DNA from: Gemmatimonadaceae bacterium
GTDB lineage: Bacteria; Gemmatimonadota; Gemmatimonadetes; Gemmatimonadales; Gemmatimonadaceae
NCBI GenBank assembly: GCA_020846935.1
Contig: JADLCY010000010.1
Coordinates: forward strand, 238,897 to 302,896
Direction of reading: 5' to 3'
DNA: 64,000 nucleotides
Under the pieces are notes generated by a model. The model did no database searches. It was given only the letters and a program-made list of their open reading frames with translations, and was not told the DNA's origin. Positions 26,003 through 35,011 of this stretch are shown piece after piece; positions within the stretch are counted from its first letter, which is position 1; every line of letters starts with the position of its first letter. Position numbers and translations under genes: made by a program.

Positions 26003-26665
26003 ATGTCAACCGACCTGATTCGTGTGGTACTGGCGGACGATCACGCCGTGGTGCGCGCCGGCCTCAAGGCCGTGCTGGGCACCGCGCGGGATATCGACGT
26101 CGTCGGCGAGGCGCGCGACGGCCAGGAGGCCATCACGCTCGTCGATCGCTTTCAACCGCACGTCGTCGTGATGGACCTGTCGATGGCCGGCATGGACGGC
26201 GCGACGGCTACCAAGGCGATCGCGGCGAAGGGCACGGAGGCCCGCGTCCTGATCCTGACGATGCACCCGGAGGAGGACTACCTCGTGCCGCTCCTCGAGG
26301 CGGGAGCCGCCGGGTACCTGGTGAAGAGCGCGGCGGATCGCGAGCTCGTCGACGCGGTGCGCGCGGTCGCCAAGGGCGACGTCTACGTGCGGCACGCCGC
26401 TGCGCGCGTGCTCGCCCGCGGACTCACCCAAAAGGATCCGCATACGGTCGACAAGGAGCGTTTTGCACGCCTGACCGAGCGCGAGCGCGACGTGCTGCGA
26501 CTCACGGCACAGGGATATTCCGCGCCGGAGATCGGCGAGCGACTGTTCATCAGTCCGAAGACCGTCGACACGTACAAACAGCGTATCAACGAGAAGCTTG
26601 GCTTGTCCCACCGGGCGCAGTACGTGCAGTTTGCGCTGAGATTGGGGTTGCTCGTCCAGACGTGA
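26003..26665 (+). CDS. NarL/FixJ-family response regulator
   Basis: 220 residues from the ATG at 26003 (GAGGGACAG upstream). The receiver has VVLADDHAVVRAGL, phospho-acceptor Asp58 in VVVMDLSMAGMDG, LILTMH and the Lys in GYLVKSA. The LuxR-type HTH at the C-terminus reads LTERERDVLRLTAQGYSAPEIGERLFISPKTVDTYKQRINEKLGLSHR. All canonical residues are present, in contrast with its degenerate cognate kinase, so phosphate may come from one of the two kinases downstream (26699 and 28637) or from small donors. The dyad at 24859-24875 is a candidate target. Confidence 0.94.
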   Translation: MSTDLIRVVLADDHAVVRAGLKAVLGTARDIDVVGEARDGQEAITLVDRFQPHVVVMDLSMAGMDGATATKAIAAKGTEARVLILTMHPEEDYLVPLLEAGAAGYLVKSAADRELVDAVRAVAKGDVYVRHAAARVLARGLTQKDPHTVDKERFARLTERERDVLRLTAQGYSAPEIGERLFISPKTVDTYKQRINEKLGLSHRAQYVQFALRLGLLVQT

Positions 26666-26698
26666 CCCCTGGCGGGACCACCTTGCACGGGAGTCGTC

Positions 26699-28555
26699 AT
26701 GTCGGAACCGTCACAGGCGTGGCGGAACGGGTTCGTCCTCTCGGTGTCGGCGTGTGTGCTCGCCATCGTGGCGCTGGTCGTCGCGCTGATCCGGGACGAC
26801 GCTGGCGGGCTGCCGCGGGATGCGGTGGTGCTCTCCGGCCTCGCGGCGCTGGGCACGATGGGCGCCGCGATCGTGGCGCTGCGCTCCCGGCACCGACAGG
26901 TCACCGTCGAACACGAACTGCAGTCGGCACGGCGCACGTTCGAGGGGATCCTCACGATCGCGTCCGACGCGATTATCTCGATCGACGCCGATCAGCGGAT
27001 CACGCTTTTCAATAACGGCGCGGAGTCGCTGTTCGGATACCAGGCTTCGGAGATGATCGGGCAGCCGCTCGCGCTTCTTCTCCCGGAGCGGTATCGCACC
27101 GCACACGTGCAGCACGTCGAGGCGTTCGGTCGCGGGCCCGAGGTGGCCCGCCGCATGGGGGAGCGCCGCGCCATCTTCGGGCGGCGTCGCGACGGCTCGG
27201 AGTTCCCCGCCGAAGCGTCGATCTCCCGGCTCGATGTCGACGGATCCAGGCTCTACACGGTTGTCATGCGCGACATCACGCAGCGCGTGCGGGCGGACGA
27301 GCGCCAGCGCTTCCTGGCGCGCGCGGGCGTGGATCTCACGTCGTCGCTCGAGGTGGAACCCACGCTGGTCGTAGCCGTTCACGCAGGCATCCCGTTGTTG
27401 GGAGATTGCGCGATCCTCGACCTCGTCGAGCCGAGCGGCGAGTGGCGGCGCCGATGTTCGGTGCACGACGACCCGGACCGCACCCGTGTGCTCCGGCGCA
27501 TGGAGGGTCGCCTCGAGTCCGCACCCGAACACCCATTCCCGGTGGCGCGGGTCCTCGCGACCGGGCAGCACGCGATTCAGGATCTCCGCGGGAGCACCGA
27601 GCCCGCGGTGACGGCGCTCGGCGCGATCACGTCGCAGTCGTTCCCGCTGCGTGCCCGCGGTCGAGTGTTCGGCGTGCTCACGCTCGTGACCACCGATCCG
27701 GCGCGTCGTGCGGCCGACGACGATGTCGCGGTCGCGCACGCGTTCGCGGACCGCGTCGCCGTCGCGATCGACAACGCGATGCTCTACGACGAAGCGCGTC
27801 GCGCGTCGCGTGCGCGCGACGAGATCCTGCAGGTCGTCTCCCACGACCTGCGCAACCCGCTGAGCGGGATCGCGATGTGTGCCCGCGTCCTCGCCGATCA
27901 GCCGCCGGACGACGCCGCGGGGCGCCGTGAACTGGCGCGCGGCATCCAGGACGGCGTGGCCTTCATGAATCGCCTGATCCAGGACCTGCTCGATGTCTCC
28001 ACCATCGAGTCCGGACACCTGCGTATCGATCGGGACGATGCCGACCTCGTTGACGTGGCGCGTCGCGCGCTCGCCATGGTCGCGGAGCCGGCCGCGGAGC
28101 GCGGCATCAGCCTGGAGTTCCGCTCCAACGGCGCGCTGCCGGCACACATCGACGCGATTCGCATCGAACAGGTGATCGCCAACCTGCTCGCCAACGCGGT
28201 CAAGTTCACGGATCGCGAGGGCCGCATCACGATCGAGGTGCGCGAGGCGCCCGCCGGGCTGCACGTCGAGGTCTCCGATACCGGCATCGGTATTCCGGCC
28301 GAGGCGCTGCCGCACATCTTTGATCGGTTCTGGCACGCCCGCCGATCCGGCCGCACGGCGGGGACGGGTCTGGGCCTCGCCATCGCGCGCGGGATCGTGG
28401 AGGCGCACGGCGGCGCGATCAGCGTGGCAAGTGCCGTGGGGCAGGGCACCACGATCAGCTTCCACCTTCCCGTCCTTCCCACGGCCTCGCCGCGGGTTCT
28501 GCCCGAGGTGGCCGGCGCTGCGCCAGAGGCAACGCCCGAAGTCGCGCGCGGCTAA
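26699..28555 (+). CDS. PAS-GAF sensor histidine kinase
   Basis: 618 residues. Two membrane helices (about 12-32 and 42-62) with a short loop, PAS (about 80-200: ILTIASDAIISIDADQRITLFNNGAESLFGY ... VVMRDITQRV), GAF (about 210-365: GDCAILDLVEPSGEWRRR ... LTLVTTDPARRAADDDVAVAHAFADRVAVAIDNAML), HisKA with His382 in VVSHDLRNPLSGI, and HATPase with LLANAVKFT, VSDTGIGIP and GTGLGLAIARGIV. All catalytic boxes are intact. It follows the NarL regulator by 33 bp, so it could supply phosphate to that regulator in place of the degenerate kinase. Confidence 0.93.
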   Translation: MSEPSQAWRNGFVLSVSACVLAIVALVVALIRDDAGGLPRDAVVLSGLAALGTMGAAIVALRSRHRQVTVEHELQSARRTFEGILTIASDAIISIDADQRITLFNNGAESLFGYQASEMIGQPLALLLPERYRTAHVQHVEAFGRGPEVARRMGERRAIFGRRRDGSEFPAEASISRLDVDGSRLYTVVMRDITQRVRADERQRFLARAGVDLTSSLEVEPTLVVAVHAGIPLLGDCAILDLVEPSGEWRRRCSVHDDPDRTRVLRRMEGRLESAPEHPFPVARVLATGQHAIQDLRGSTEPAVTALGAITSQSFPLRARGRVFGVLTLVTTDPARRAADDDVAVAHAFADRVAVAIDNAMLYDEARRASRARDEILQVVSHDLRNPLSGIAMCARVLADQPPDDAAGRRELARGIQDGVAFMNRLIQDLLDVSTIESGHLRIDRDDADLVDVARRALAMVAEPAAERGISLEFRSNGALPAHIDAIRIEQVIANLLANAVKFTDREGRITIEVREAPAGLHVEVSDTGIGIPAEALPHIFDRFWHARRSGRTAGTGLGLAIARGIVEAHGGAISVASAVGQGTTISFHLPVLPTASPRVLPEVAGAAPEATPEVARG

Positions 28556-28636
28556 TCAACCCGCCGCCGCCCGCCGATACTTCCGCGGAAGGGGCATGGC
28601 CGTCGGCCGTGCATCCATCACCCGCCTGGGAAGCAC

Positions 28637-30187
28637 ATGGCCGGATCGGCAGCCTCACGTGCTCCGCGAGTCACCTGCGACTTCGACGGAGACAGTGATC
28701 GTTCGCGACACCTCGTCGAGCGCGCGCTCGCGGCGCTTCATGAGCGCGCGACGCGGCGCACGCGCGTGGCCCTCGTCGGTCTGCTGCTCGCGGCCGTGGT
28801 GCTGGCGCTGTGGCAGCGGGAGCCGATCCCCGGGGGAGCGGCGACCAGCCTCCTTCTCCTGGCTGTGCTCGTCCGAGGTCGCAATGCGCGCCAGCGCCTG
28901 GCCCTCGTGCTCATGCTGCACGTGGCGGCTGCGCTCGTGTCATGGGAGCTGCGCTTCGCCGACTCGAGTCGCTTCATGTTCTTCATCGCGACCGCCCTGA
29001 CGGCGTTCTACAACGAGCCGCGACTCGTCTGGCTCGGTGCGCTGCTGGGCAGCGCGGCACATCTCCCGCTGGCCGTCGTGGCGACTCCGTCGTTCCTTGG
29101 CGCCGCGGCCACGGTGCTCTTTCTCCTCGCCGGGCTCCTGTTCACGGGAGTCGCTGCCGACTGGGCCAGCGCCGTGCGTCGCCGGGTGATTCGCAATGCC
29201 AGGCATCGCTGCGCGCTTGAGGCGCGGCGGGCCGACGCGGAGCTTCAACTCAGTCGCGCGCACGCCACCGAGCGCCGGCTGGTCGACATGGCGGCGAGTC
29301 TTCGTCAGGCACAGGACGTCCTGGAGCGCGATGTGGCGGCGCGCAAGCAGATGGCCACGGACCTCGAGGAGGCCTCGCGGCGCGCCGACGCCGCCAACCG
29401 GGCGAAAAGCACCTTCCTGGCCAGCATGAGTCACGCCCTCCGCACCCCGCTCAACTCGGTTATCGGATTCTCGACGCTGCTCACGCGCTCGCTCTCGACG
29501 ACCGCATCGCCCCGTGACCTCGAGCACCTCCATCGGATCCGGACCAGCGGCGCCAATCTCCTCGGCCTCGTCGACGACATCCTGGATCTCGCGATGATCG
29601 AAGCCGGCCGAGTCGAGGTGGACATGCAGCAGTGTGAACTCGCGCCGCTCCTGCGGGACGTCATCGCAGGGCTCGAGCCTCGCGTCCGTCCGCAGGTGCG
29701 GCTCGGCATCGAGGTGCCCGTCGGCGTGCACACCGTCGCCGCCGATCCGGTCCATCTGCGGCAGGTGATCATCCACCTCGTGCGCAACGCGCTGGCGTTC
29801 ACACGCGAAGGCTCGGTTCGTGTGGTCCTGCGGCTCTCGTCGCTCGGCGTCCCGGAGCGCCTCGACGTGATCGACACGGGGCCGGGCATCGCGCCCGACC
29901 GCCAACGGACCATCTTCGAACCCTTCGAGCCCGCCGCCCCCTCCGCGCGCGTGCAGGGAGGAAACGGGCTGGGGCTCGCGATCAGCCGACAACTGTGCGA
30001 GCGCATGGGGATGCGCCTGTCGGTAAAGAGCGCCGAGGGACTCGGGTCGACCTTCTCGATCGCGCTCCGACGCGAACCGTCGTCGATCCTCGAGCCTGCG
30101 CCCTCCGTCCCTCACCGGGCATCGGTCCGCGCATCTTTAACGCACCTCGAGCCCGTCGGCTCCGCCACGAGCGATCCCGCGGCCTGA
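28637..30187 (+). CDS. membrane sensor histidine kinase with altered H box
   Basis: 516 residues. Five or six N-terminal helices (about 42-180) form a MASE-like membrane sensor: VALVGLLLAAVVLALW, GAATSLLLLAVLV, RLALVLMLHVAAALVSW, FMFFIATALTAFY, LVWLGALLGSAAHLPLAVV and AAATVLFLLAGLLFTGVA. A coiled coil (about 190-255) leads to HisKA, with His266 in SMSHALRTPLNSVIGFS; the conserved acidic residue after the His is Ala267. The ATPase domain has LVRNALAFT, VIDTGPGIAPDRQ and GNGLGLAISRQLCERMG. The H-to-(E/D) neighbour normally acts as base or in phosphatase activity, so output may be modified. The gene is followed by a short disordered tail that holds the only TTA codon not followed by GG. Confidence 0.9.
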   Translation: MAGSAASRAPRVTCDFDGDSDRSRHLVERALAALHERATRRTRVALVGLLLAAVVLALWQREPIPGGAATSLLLLAVLVRGRNARQRLALVLMLHVAAALVSWELRFADSSRFMFFIATALTAFYNEPRLVWLGALLGSAAHLPLAVVATPSFLGAAATVLFLLAGLLFTGVAADWASAVRRRVIRNARHRCALEARRADAELQLSRAHATERRLVDMAASLRQAQDVLERDVAARKQMATDLEEASRRADAANRAKSTFLASMSHALRTPLNSVIGFSTLLTRSLSTTASPRDLEHLHRIRTSGANLLGLVDDILDLAMIEAGRVEVDMQQCELAPLLRDVIAGLEPRVRPQVRLGIEVPVGVHTVAADPVHLRQVIIHLVRNALAFTREGSVRVVLRLSSLGVPERLDVIDTGPGIAPDRQRTIFEPFEPAAPSARVQGGNGLGLAISRQLCERMGMRLSVKSAEGLGSTFSIALRREPSSILEPAPSVPHRASVRASLTHLEPVGSATSDPAA

Positions 30188-30216
30188 CGCGACGGGCGCC
30201 CACTGGCGCCGTGACC

Positions 30217-30975
30217 TCATTGGCGTCGTGCCGCGTGCATAGCAACGCCACCCAGCAGCACGATGCGTCGTTGCTCCACCGAAAAACCGTGCCGCGCCAG
30301 CGCAGCCTCGAATCCATCGACGTCGACCCACGCGTCGATCGAGTCGGCGATGTACGCATAGATCACTGGCGCCCGATGCCACCACCACCCCACAGCGCTT
30401 CCGCTGGCTCGCAGCCAGCCGAGGAAGGTGGCGCGCCACCAGGCCGCGGTCGGACGATAGAAGTCGAGTGTGTAGAGCCAGCCGCCGGGCCGCACGACGC
30501 GCGCAGCCTCGGCGAGCCCGTCGTCGAGCCGCGGGATGTTGCGAAAGGCGTATCCCGCGAGCATCGCGTCGATCGACGCTGACGCGCACGAGGTGCGGGT
30601 GAGATCCTGAACAAGAAACTGCACGCTGGTGCTGCGCGCAGCACTCGTGCGGCACCTGGCCAACTCGATCATGCGCTCCGCGGCATCGACGCCGGTGACC
30701 ATCGCGTTGGGGAACCGCCGCGCAGCGACCAGCGCCAGATCGCCGGTGCCACACGCCACATCGAGGATGCGCGCCGGCGCGGGATGCTGCGCCGCCAACC
30801 AGCCGAGCATGGTGCCTTTCCACCTCGCGTCCATCCCAAAGCTGAAGAGTCGCGTGAACGCATCGTAACGGGGCGCGATGTGCTCGAACATCGGCGTCAC
30901 GAAGCCCTGCTTGCGCGCGGCATCGCGCAGCACCGCCTTCATGTCGACGCGACTCAGGTCCTGGGGTGAGAGCAT
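30217..30975 (-). CDS. UbiE/MenG-type class I methyltransferase
   Basis: About 252 residues. It opens with FVTPMFEHIAPRYDAFTRLFSFGMDARWKGTMLGWL, the classic UbiE/MenG start. SAM-binding motif I is ILDVACGTGDLALVAA; later blocks are AMLAGYAFRNIPRLDDGLAEAARVVRPGGWLYTLDFYRP. It probably methylates demethylmenaquinone to menaquinone, the likely respiratory quinone. The start is uncertain: ATG at 30975 (used) or 30942; the frame stays open further upstream, but that part is low-complexity and would overlap the divergent manC gene. The C-terminal part (YIADSIDAWVDVDGFEAALARHGF) is slightly unusual. Confidence 0.82.
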   Translation of the reverse strand: MLSPQDLSRVDMKAVLRDAARKQGFVTPMFEHIAPRYDAFTRLFSFGMDARWKGTMLGWLAAQHPAPARILDVACGTGDLALVAARRFPNAMVTGVDAAERMIELARCRTSAARSTSVQFLVQDLTRTSCASASIDAMLAGYAFRNIPRLDDGLAEAARVVRPGGWLYTLDFYRPTAAWWRATFLGWLRASGSAVGWWWHRAPVIYAYIADSIDAWVDVDGFEAALARHGFSVEQRRIVLLGGVAMHAARRQ

Positions 30976-31285
30976 TTGGGGCGGCGGTGGCGGTTCGGCG
31001 CGCCTGGCTTCAGCAGATGCACTCGGAGCCCGTTCGTCGATACCGCGCCGTGAGGTGGTGGTTCCGCGACCCAATGAACCCCGCGCGCGCGCTCCCCGTT
31101 CCGCGCCCACCCCCGAGCCCTTACCCTTCACGCACTCGCGCGCCAGCACGCGAGGCCCTGACCACCGATTCACGTTGTCGATCCCGACCCCGACCGCGCC
31201 GACGATCATCGCCACCGAAGCCGGCGCCAGTGTGCTGCCCGGCGAGCAGCGCTCGGCGACCCCGCTGCTGGGCGCGGATGCTGCC
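30976..31285. other. divergent intergenic region between menG-like and manC
   Basis: 310 bp with open frames on both strands but no recognisable protein. It should hold both promoters; I see no convincing -10/-35 or dyad. Confidence 0.35.
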
Positions 31286-32365
31286 ATGTGGGCCGTGGTG
31301 CTCGCTGGCGGCATTGGTTCGCGCTTCTGGCCGCTGTCGAGCCCGTCGCGACCCAAGCAGCTCCTGCGCTTGCTCGGCGAAGGACCACTGATCGACGAAT
31401 GCATCGGACGGCTGGACCCGCTCATTCCCGCCGAGCGTGTGCTGGTGGTCACGAGCGCCGACATTGCCGACGCCATCCGGGCGGCAATCCCCACGGTACC
31501 GGCGCAGAACGTGCTCGTCGAACCGCGACCGTTAGGCACGGCGGCCGCCGTTGCCCTCGGCGCCCAGGAGGTGGCGCGACGCGCCGGACCCGACACCCTG
31601 GTGGCGCTGCTGCACGCCGACATTGCGGTGTCCTTTCCTGATGCCTTTCGGCACACCCTTCGGCACGCCGGTGGCGTGGCGGCGCGCGATGACGTGATCG
31701 TCACCATCGGGAGTCCGGCGCGGCGGGCCGATCCGGCGTTCGGTTACGCGGTGCCCGCGGCCGCGGTGGCCATCGACCAGCCCTTTGCGGGCGGCGGCGC
31801 GGCCTTCGTGTCGCAGTTCGTGGAGAAGCCGTCAGCGAAACTGGCGGCCTCGTTGATCGAGCGCCGCGCGGTCTGGCATACCGGCGTGTGCGTCTGGCGC
31901 TCACGCGTGATGCTCGACGCCCTGCGCAAGCTCACCCCCGAGGTGGCGACGGCCCTGGACGCGCTCGCCAACGGTGCCCACGACGCGTTCTTTGCGTCCG
32001 TGCAGTCGACGTCCATCGAACGCGGCCTGTTCGAGCGGAGCGACATGCTGGTCGTCGTTCCCGGCGAGTTCGGGTGGGACGATGTTGGCACCTGGGCATC
32101 CCTCAAGCGTGCCCGCGATCTCGACGATGACGGCAACGGCGGCCACGGCAGCTCGCATTTTGTCGAGGCGACGGGCAACATCGTGCACGCCGAGGGCTCT
32201 GACGTGGTGCTGTTCGGCGTCGACAACCTGCTCGTGGTGACGCTCGACGGTATCACGTTCGTGACCACGGTCGATCGCGCGACCGACCTGCGCCCGCTGC
32301 TCGACCGCCTGCCGCCCGACGTGCGACAGGTTGGTCGCGGGTCCCGCGCGCCTGGCACAGGCTGA
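31286..32365 (+). CDS. manC: mannose-1-phosphate guanylyltransferase
   Basis: 359 residues from the ATG at 31286, where the family N-terminus begins at once: MWAVVLAGGIGSRFWPLSSPSRPKQLL (nucleotide loop, Arg and Lys for GTP and phosphate). Further blocks: NVLVEPRPLGTAAAVALGAQEV, FGYAVPA, FVEKPSAKLA, WHTGVCVWRSRVML and PGEFGWDDVGTWASL. It makes GDP-mannose for cell-surface glycans. The length fits the monofunctional form, with no fused phosphomannose isomerase. A TTA codon in GTTAGGC occurs at 31531. Frames extending upstream do not look like protein. Confidence 0.93.
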   Translation: MWAVVLAGGIGSRFWPLSSPSRPKQLLRLLGEGPLIDECIGRLDPLIPAERVLVVTSADIADAIRAAIPTVPAQNVLVEPRPLGTAAAVALGAQEVARRAGPDTLVALLHADIAVSFPDAFRHTLRHAGGVAARDDVIVTIGSPARRADPAFGYAVPAAAVAIDQPFAGGGAAFVSQFVEKPSAKLAASLIERRAVWHTGVCVWRSRVMLDALRKLTPEVATALDALANGAHDAFFASVQSTSIERGLFERSDMLVVVPGEFGWDDVGTWASLKRARDLDDDGNGGHGSSHFVEATGNIVHAEGSDVVLFGVDNLLVVTLDGITFVTTVDRATDLRPLLDRLPPDVRQVGRGSRAPGTG

Positions 32366-32386
32366 CCACTACGACACTGCCACCGC

Positions 32387-34615
32387 CTACGGTTGCGTCG
32401 CCTGCGCCGGCCGCCCGTTGAGGTGCTGGCCAAAGAAGGACAGCAGGCGATCGTGGTAGTCCGTGAACTCCGCGACGTTGGTGCCGGGGATGCCGTGCCC
32501 GGAGTTCATGTAGTTGACCCACGTCACCTCCTTTCCCAGGCGACGCAGGGCGTAATACATCTCGCGCGAGTTCCCGGCCGGCACGTTCGAATCCTGCTCG
32601 CCGGTGAGGAGCAGGAGGGGTGTCGTGATCCGATCGGCAAACATGATCGCTGAGTGCGCGACGTACTTCTGCGGTTGCTGCCACAGCGTGGCTCCGATGC
32701 GATCCTGGCTCTTTTCGGCCGCGTGGATGTTGCGCACGCCGAGCCGAGGGCTGTCGGTGTAGAACGAGATGAGGTCCACCTTGCCGGACGTGTTCGCCGC
32801 GGCCTTGAAGCGGTTCGTCTGCGTGATGAGCAGGTTGGTCGCGTAGCCGCCGTAGCTCGTGCCAAACACGCCGAGCTTCGCCGAGTCGGCGATCCCGCGG
32901 TCGATCAGCGCATTCGCCGCCGAGGTCACGCCCTTGAGCCACGCTTCTCCCGGAAAGCCGGTCTCGAACGCCACCGAGGGCTTCACGACCACGTAGCCCG
33001 CCGACACGAGGACGTTCACCGTCGCGTCGAACGTGTCGTCAAAGAAGTCCTCGTAGACGTTGAACAGCGTGGGGCGAGGTCCGGTGCCCGAGGGAGGCAG
33101 GTACGCCACGCCGTAGCGCGTGCGCCCGTCGACGTCGCGATAGGTCAGCAGCTCCGTGCGTGCGAGCGTTCGCTGGGACAACCAGGGGTTCGCATTCGTC
33201 AGGCGGCGCACGTTCTGCATGGCGCCGTCGGCCACGTGCAGATCCGTCGGGCGGTTGCCGTCGCCTGACGAGAACACCATCACGTCGCCGGCGCGGGCAA
33301 GACGGAACCCCTGGTAGAGCTTTGCGTCCTGCACCAACGGTTGCACCGCGCCTGACGTGCGGTCGAGGCGCACAAGTCCTCGCTCCCATCGCGTGCGTGA
33401 GGCATAGGTGAAGTACACGTACCGTCCGTCGGTGCTCCAGGCGGCGGGGACGTAGCGGGGAGACGAAGGCAACGTGTCCGTGGGCAGCACCAGCGTGCGG
33501 CGACCCGTGGTGTCCGCGATCCAGAAGCCCTGCGGGTTGGTGAGCAGCAGCGCGTCGCCGGCCGGCGACCATCGCGACGCGGCAAAGCGCTGGTTGGCCC
33601 GCGCGGCGCGCGCCGTCGCCGAGGTGTCGGCCTCCGCAGCTCGACTTCCGCTGTCCGGTCCCGCGATCTGTCGGAGGCCGCTCACCCCAATACGCGCCAC
33701 CGACACCCGGCCCTCGCGCGTCATGGCGTAGCGGCGACCGTCGTCCGCCCACGTCAGCGTCATCCCCTTGAGCGTCGGATGCACCGTGACGACTTCCCCG
33801 CTCGAAACCCGTCGCGCCAGCAGCTTCTGCTCGCTGCCAAAGATCACGTCGTAGTCGGTCCTGGCGGTGATGTCGTCGGCATACGTCACGATCGAGTCAT
33901 CGGCGCTGAGCCGGTACTGCGAGATCATGCCTTCGGGCACGAGTGTGGAAACCCGGCCGCTGGCGAGTTCGATGGACACCACCGACCTGATGTTTCCCAG
34001 CCGCCGCAGAGCGTCCCACGCGAGGAACGGATCGCGGGAGTCCTGGACGAAGATGGGCCCACGGGTCATGCGATCAAACTCGGTGGAGACGCGCGTGAGC
34101 CAGGATTCGGGACGCACGGCGACCAGGATGCGCGACCCATCAGCGGTCCACTGCAGATCCGAGTTCTCGGCGACATAGCTCCCGGCCGGCACGACGTGCC
34201 GCGTGAGCCGGCGTGTCGCGCGATCCCACGTGTGCGGCACGAAGCGCTCACCCTGAAGCAACAGAAGGCCAAGACGCTGACCGTTGGGAGACCAGGTGAC
34301 GGCGCGGACGTTGGCTGGACCGGGAAGGACCGCAGTCGAATCGCCCGTGCGGGAATCGATGACCTGCAGTCGGAGGCTCGCCGGTCGGATGTACGACGGG
34401 TCGCCGTCGCGTCGGTAGTCGACGCCAAGGGAGGCGCGGCGCGTGGTGGACGTCGCGGCGATCCATCGGCCGTCAGCAGAGAGGTCGGCGACGGTCCACG
34501 TGGTGACATCCAGCGCGTCGCTGGCGGTGAAGGCTGCCTGACGAGTCGTGCTCTGCGCGACGAGTGGCGCGGCCGCGCAGAGGACGAGAAGGGTGGACCC
34601 GACGGATCGGCGCAT
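32387..34615 (-). CDS. secreted S9-family (prolyl oligopeptidase/DPP-like) peptidase
   Basis: 742 residues. The signal peptide MRRSVGSTLLVLCAAAPLVAQ is followed by a WD-like propeller (about 35-480; repeats such as VTWSPNGQRLGLLLLQ, ASRWSPAGDALLLTN, AAWSTDGRYVYFTYAS) and an alpha/beta hydrolase domain. Catalytic residues: Ser at about 588 in FGTSYGGYATN, Asp at about 674 in TGEQDSNVP, His at about 705 in NSGHGIPG. Such enzymes cleave oligopeptides, often after proline, in the periplasm or outside. It is divergent from the SusC/SusD pair at 35012, which could import its products (inference). Confidence 0.92.
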   Translation of the reverse strand: MRRSVGSTLLVLCAAAPLVAQSTTRQAAFTASDALDVTTWTVADLSADGRWIAATSTTRRASLGVDYRRDGDPSYIRPASLRLQVIDSRTGDSTAVLPGPANVRAVTWSPNGQRLGLLLLQGERFVPHTWDRATRRLTRHVVPAGSYVAENSDLQWTADGSRILVAVRPESWLTRVSTEFDRMTRGPIFVQDSRDPFLAWDALRRLGNIRSVVSIELASGRVSTLVPEGMISQYRLSADDSIVTYADDITARTDYDVIFGSEQKLLARRVSSGEVVTVHPTLKGMTLTWADDGRRYAMTREGRVSVARIGVSGLRQIAGPDSGSRAAEADTSATARAARANQRFAASRWSPAGDALLLTNPQGFWIADTTGRRTLVLPTDTLPSSPRYVPAAWSTDGRYVYFTYASRTRWERGLVRLDRTSGAVQPLVQDAKLYQGFRLARAGDVMVFSSGDGNRPTDLHVADGAMQNVRRLTNANPWLSQRTLARTELLTYRDVDGRTRYGVAYLPPSGTGPRPTLFNVYEDFFDDTFDATVNVLVSAGYVVVKPSVAFETGFPGEAWLKGVTSAANALIDRGIADSAKLGVFGTSYGGYATNLLITQTNRFKAAANTSGKVDLISFYTDSPRLGVRNIHAAEKSQDRIGATLWQQPQKYVAHSAIMFADRITTPLLLLTGEQDSNVPAGNSREMYYALRRLGKEVTWVNYMNSGHGIPGTNVAEFTDYHDRLLSFFGQHLNGRPAQATQP

Positions 34616-35011
34616 GGGGCGGGCTCAAGAGGTGATACGGCCAACCTCGGGGCTGCACCGGACCTCGGCAAGAGGCCGCCGCGGGCCTGTCCCGACCTGG
34701 GCGGCCGCCTCGCTCAGACTCAGCCAGTCGGCTGCGAGATGGCAGGAAAAACCGTGCTCCCCGGGGCGGCGAAGCGACGTGTGAACACGGGCGTGCCGAG
34801 GGAACCGCGCGTCCGTTCGACCGCTGGTCCGACACCGTTCATCACGCCAGGGGTCCGGCCATCCCCAATCCTCTCGTCACGATTTCTTGACTTACTACGG
34901 CCGCCAGCGAGAATTGCCGGCTCGTGGGGGCCCCAACCTCCACGCGCCGCCTGCGGGTCGCATGCCCGCACCTGGCGGCGTGCCTTCATTCCCTACCCAG
35001 GGGAGGTTCCA
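34616..35011. promoter_or_regulatory. 396-bp divergent intergenic region before susC-like gene
   Basis: It separates the S9 peptidase from the SusC gene and must hold both promoters. The best sigma70-like pair is TTGACT (34887-34892), 17 bp, AGAATT (34910-34915) on the plus strand; the -10 is poor. GGGGAGG at 35001-35007 is a strong ribosome site for the GTG at 35012. No gene is supported here. Confidence 0.35.

Noticed and set aside
30976..31707. N-terminal extension of the MenG-like protein on the minus strand
   Set aside because: The extra residues are low-complexity Arg/Gly/Ser and overlap the well-supported manC start.
33779..35011. Extension of the SusC gene upstream of GTG 35012
   Set aside because: The signal peptide and a strong GGGGAGG site fix the start; the upstream frame is antisense to the S9 peptidase.
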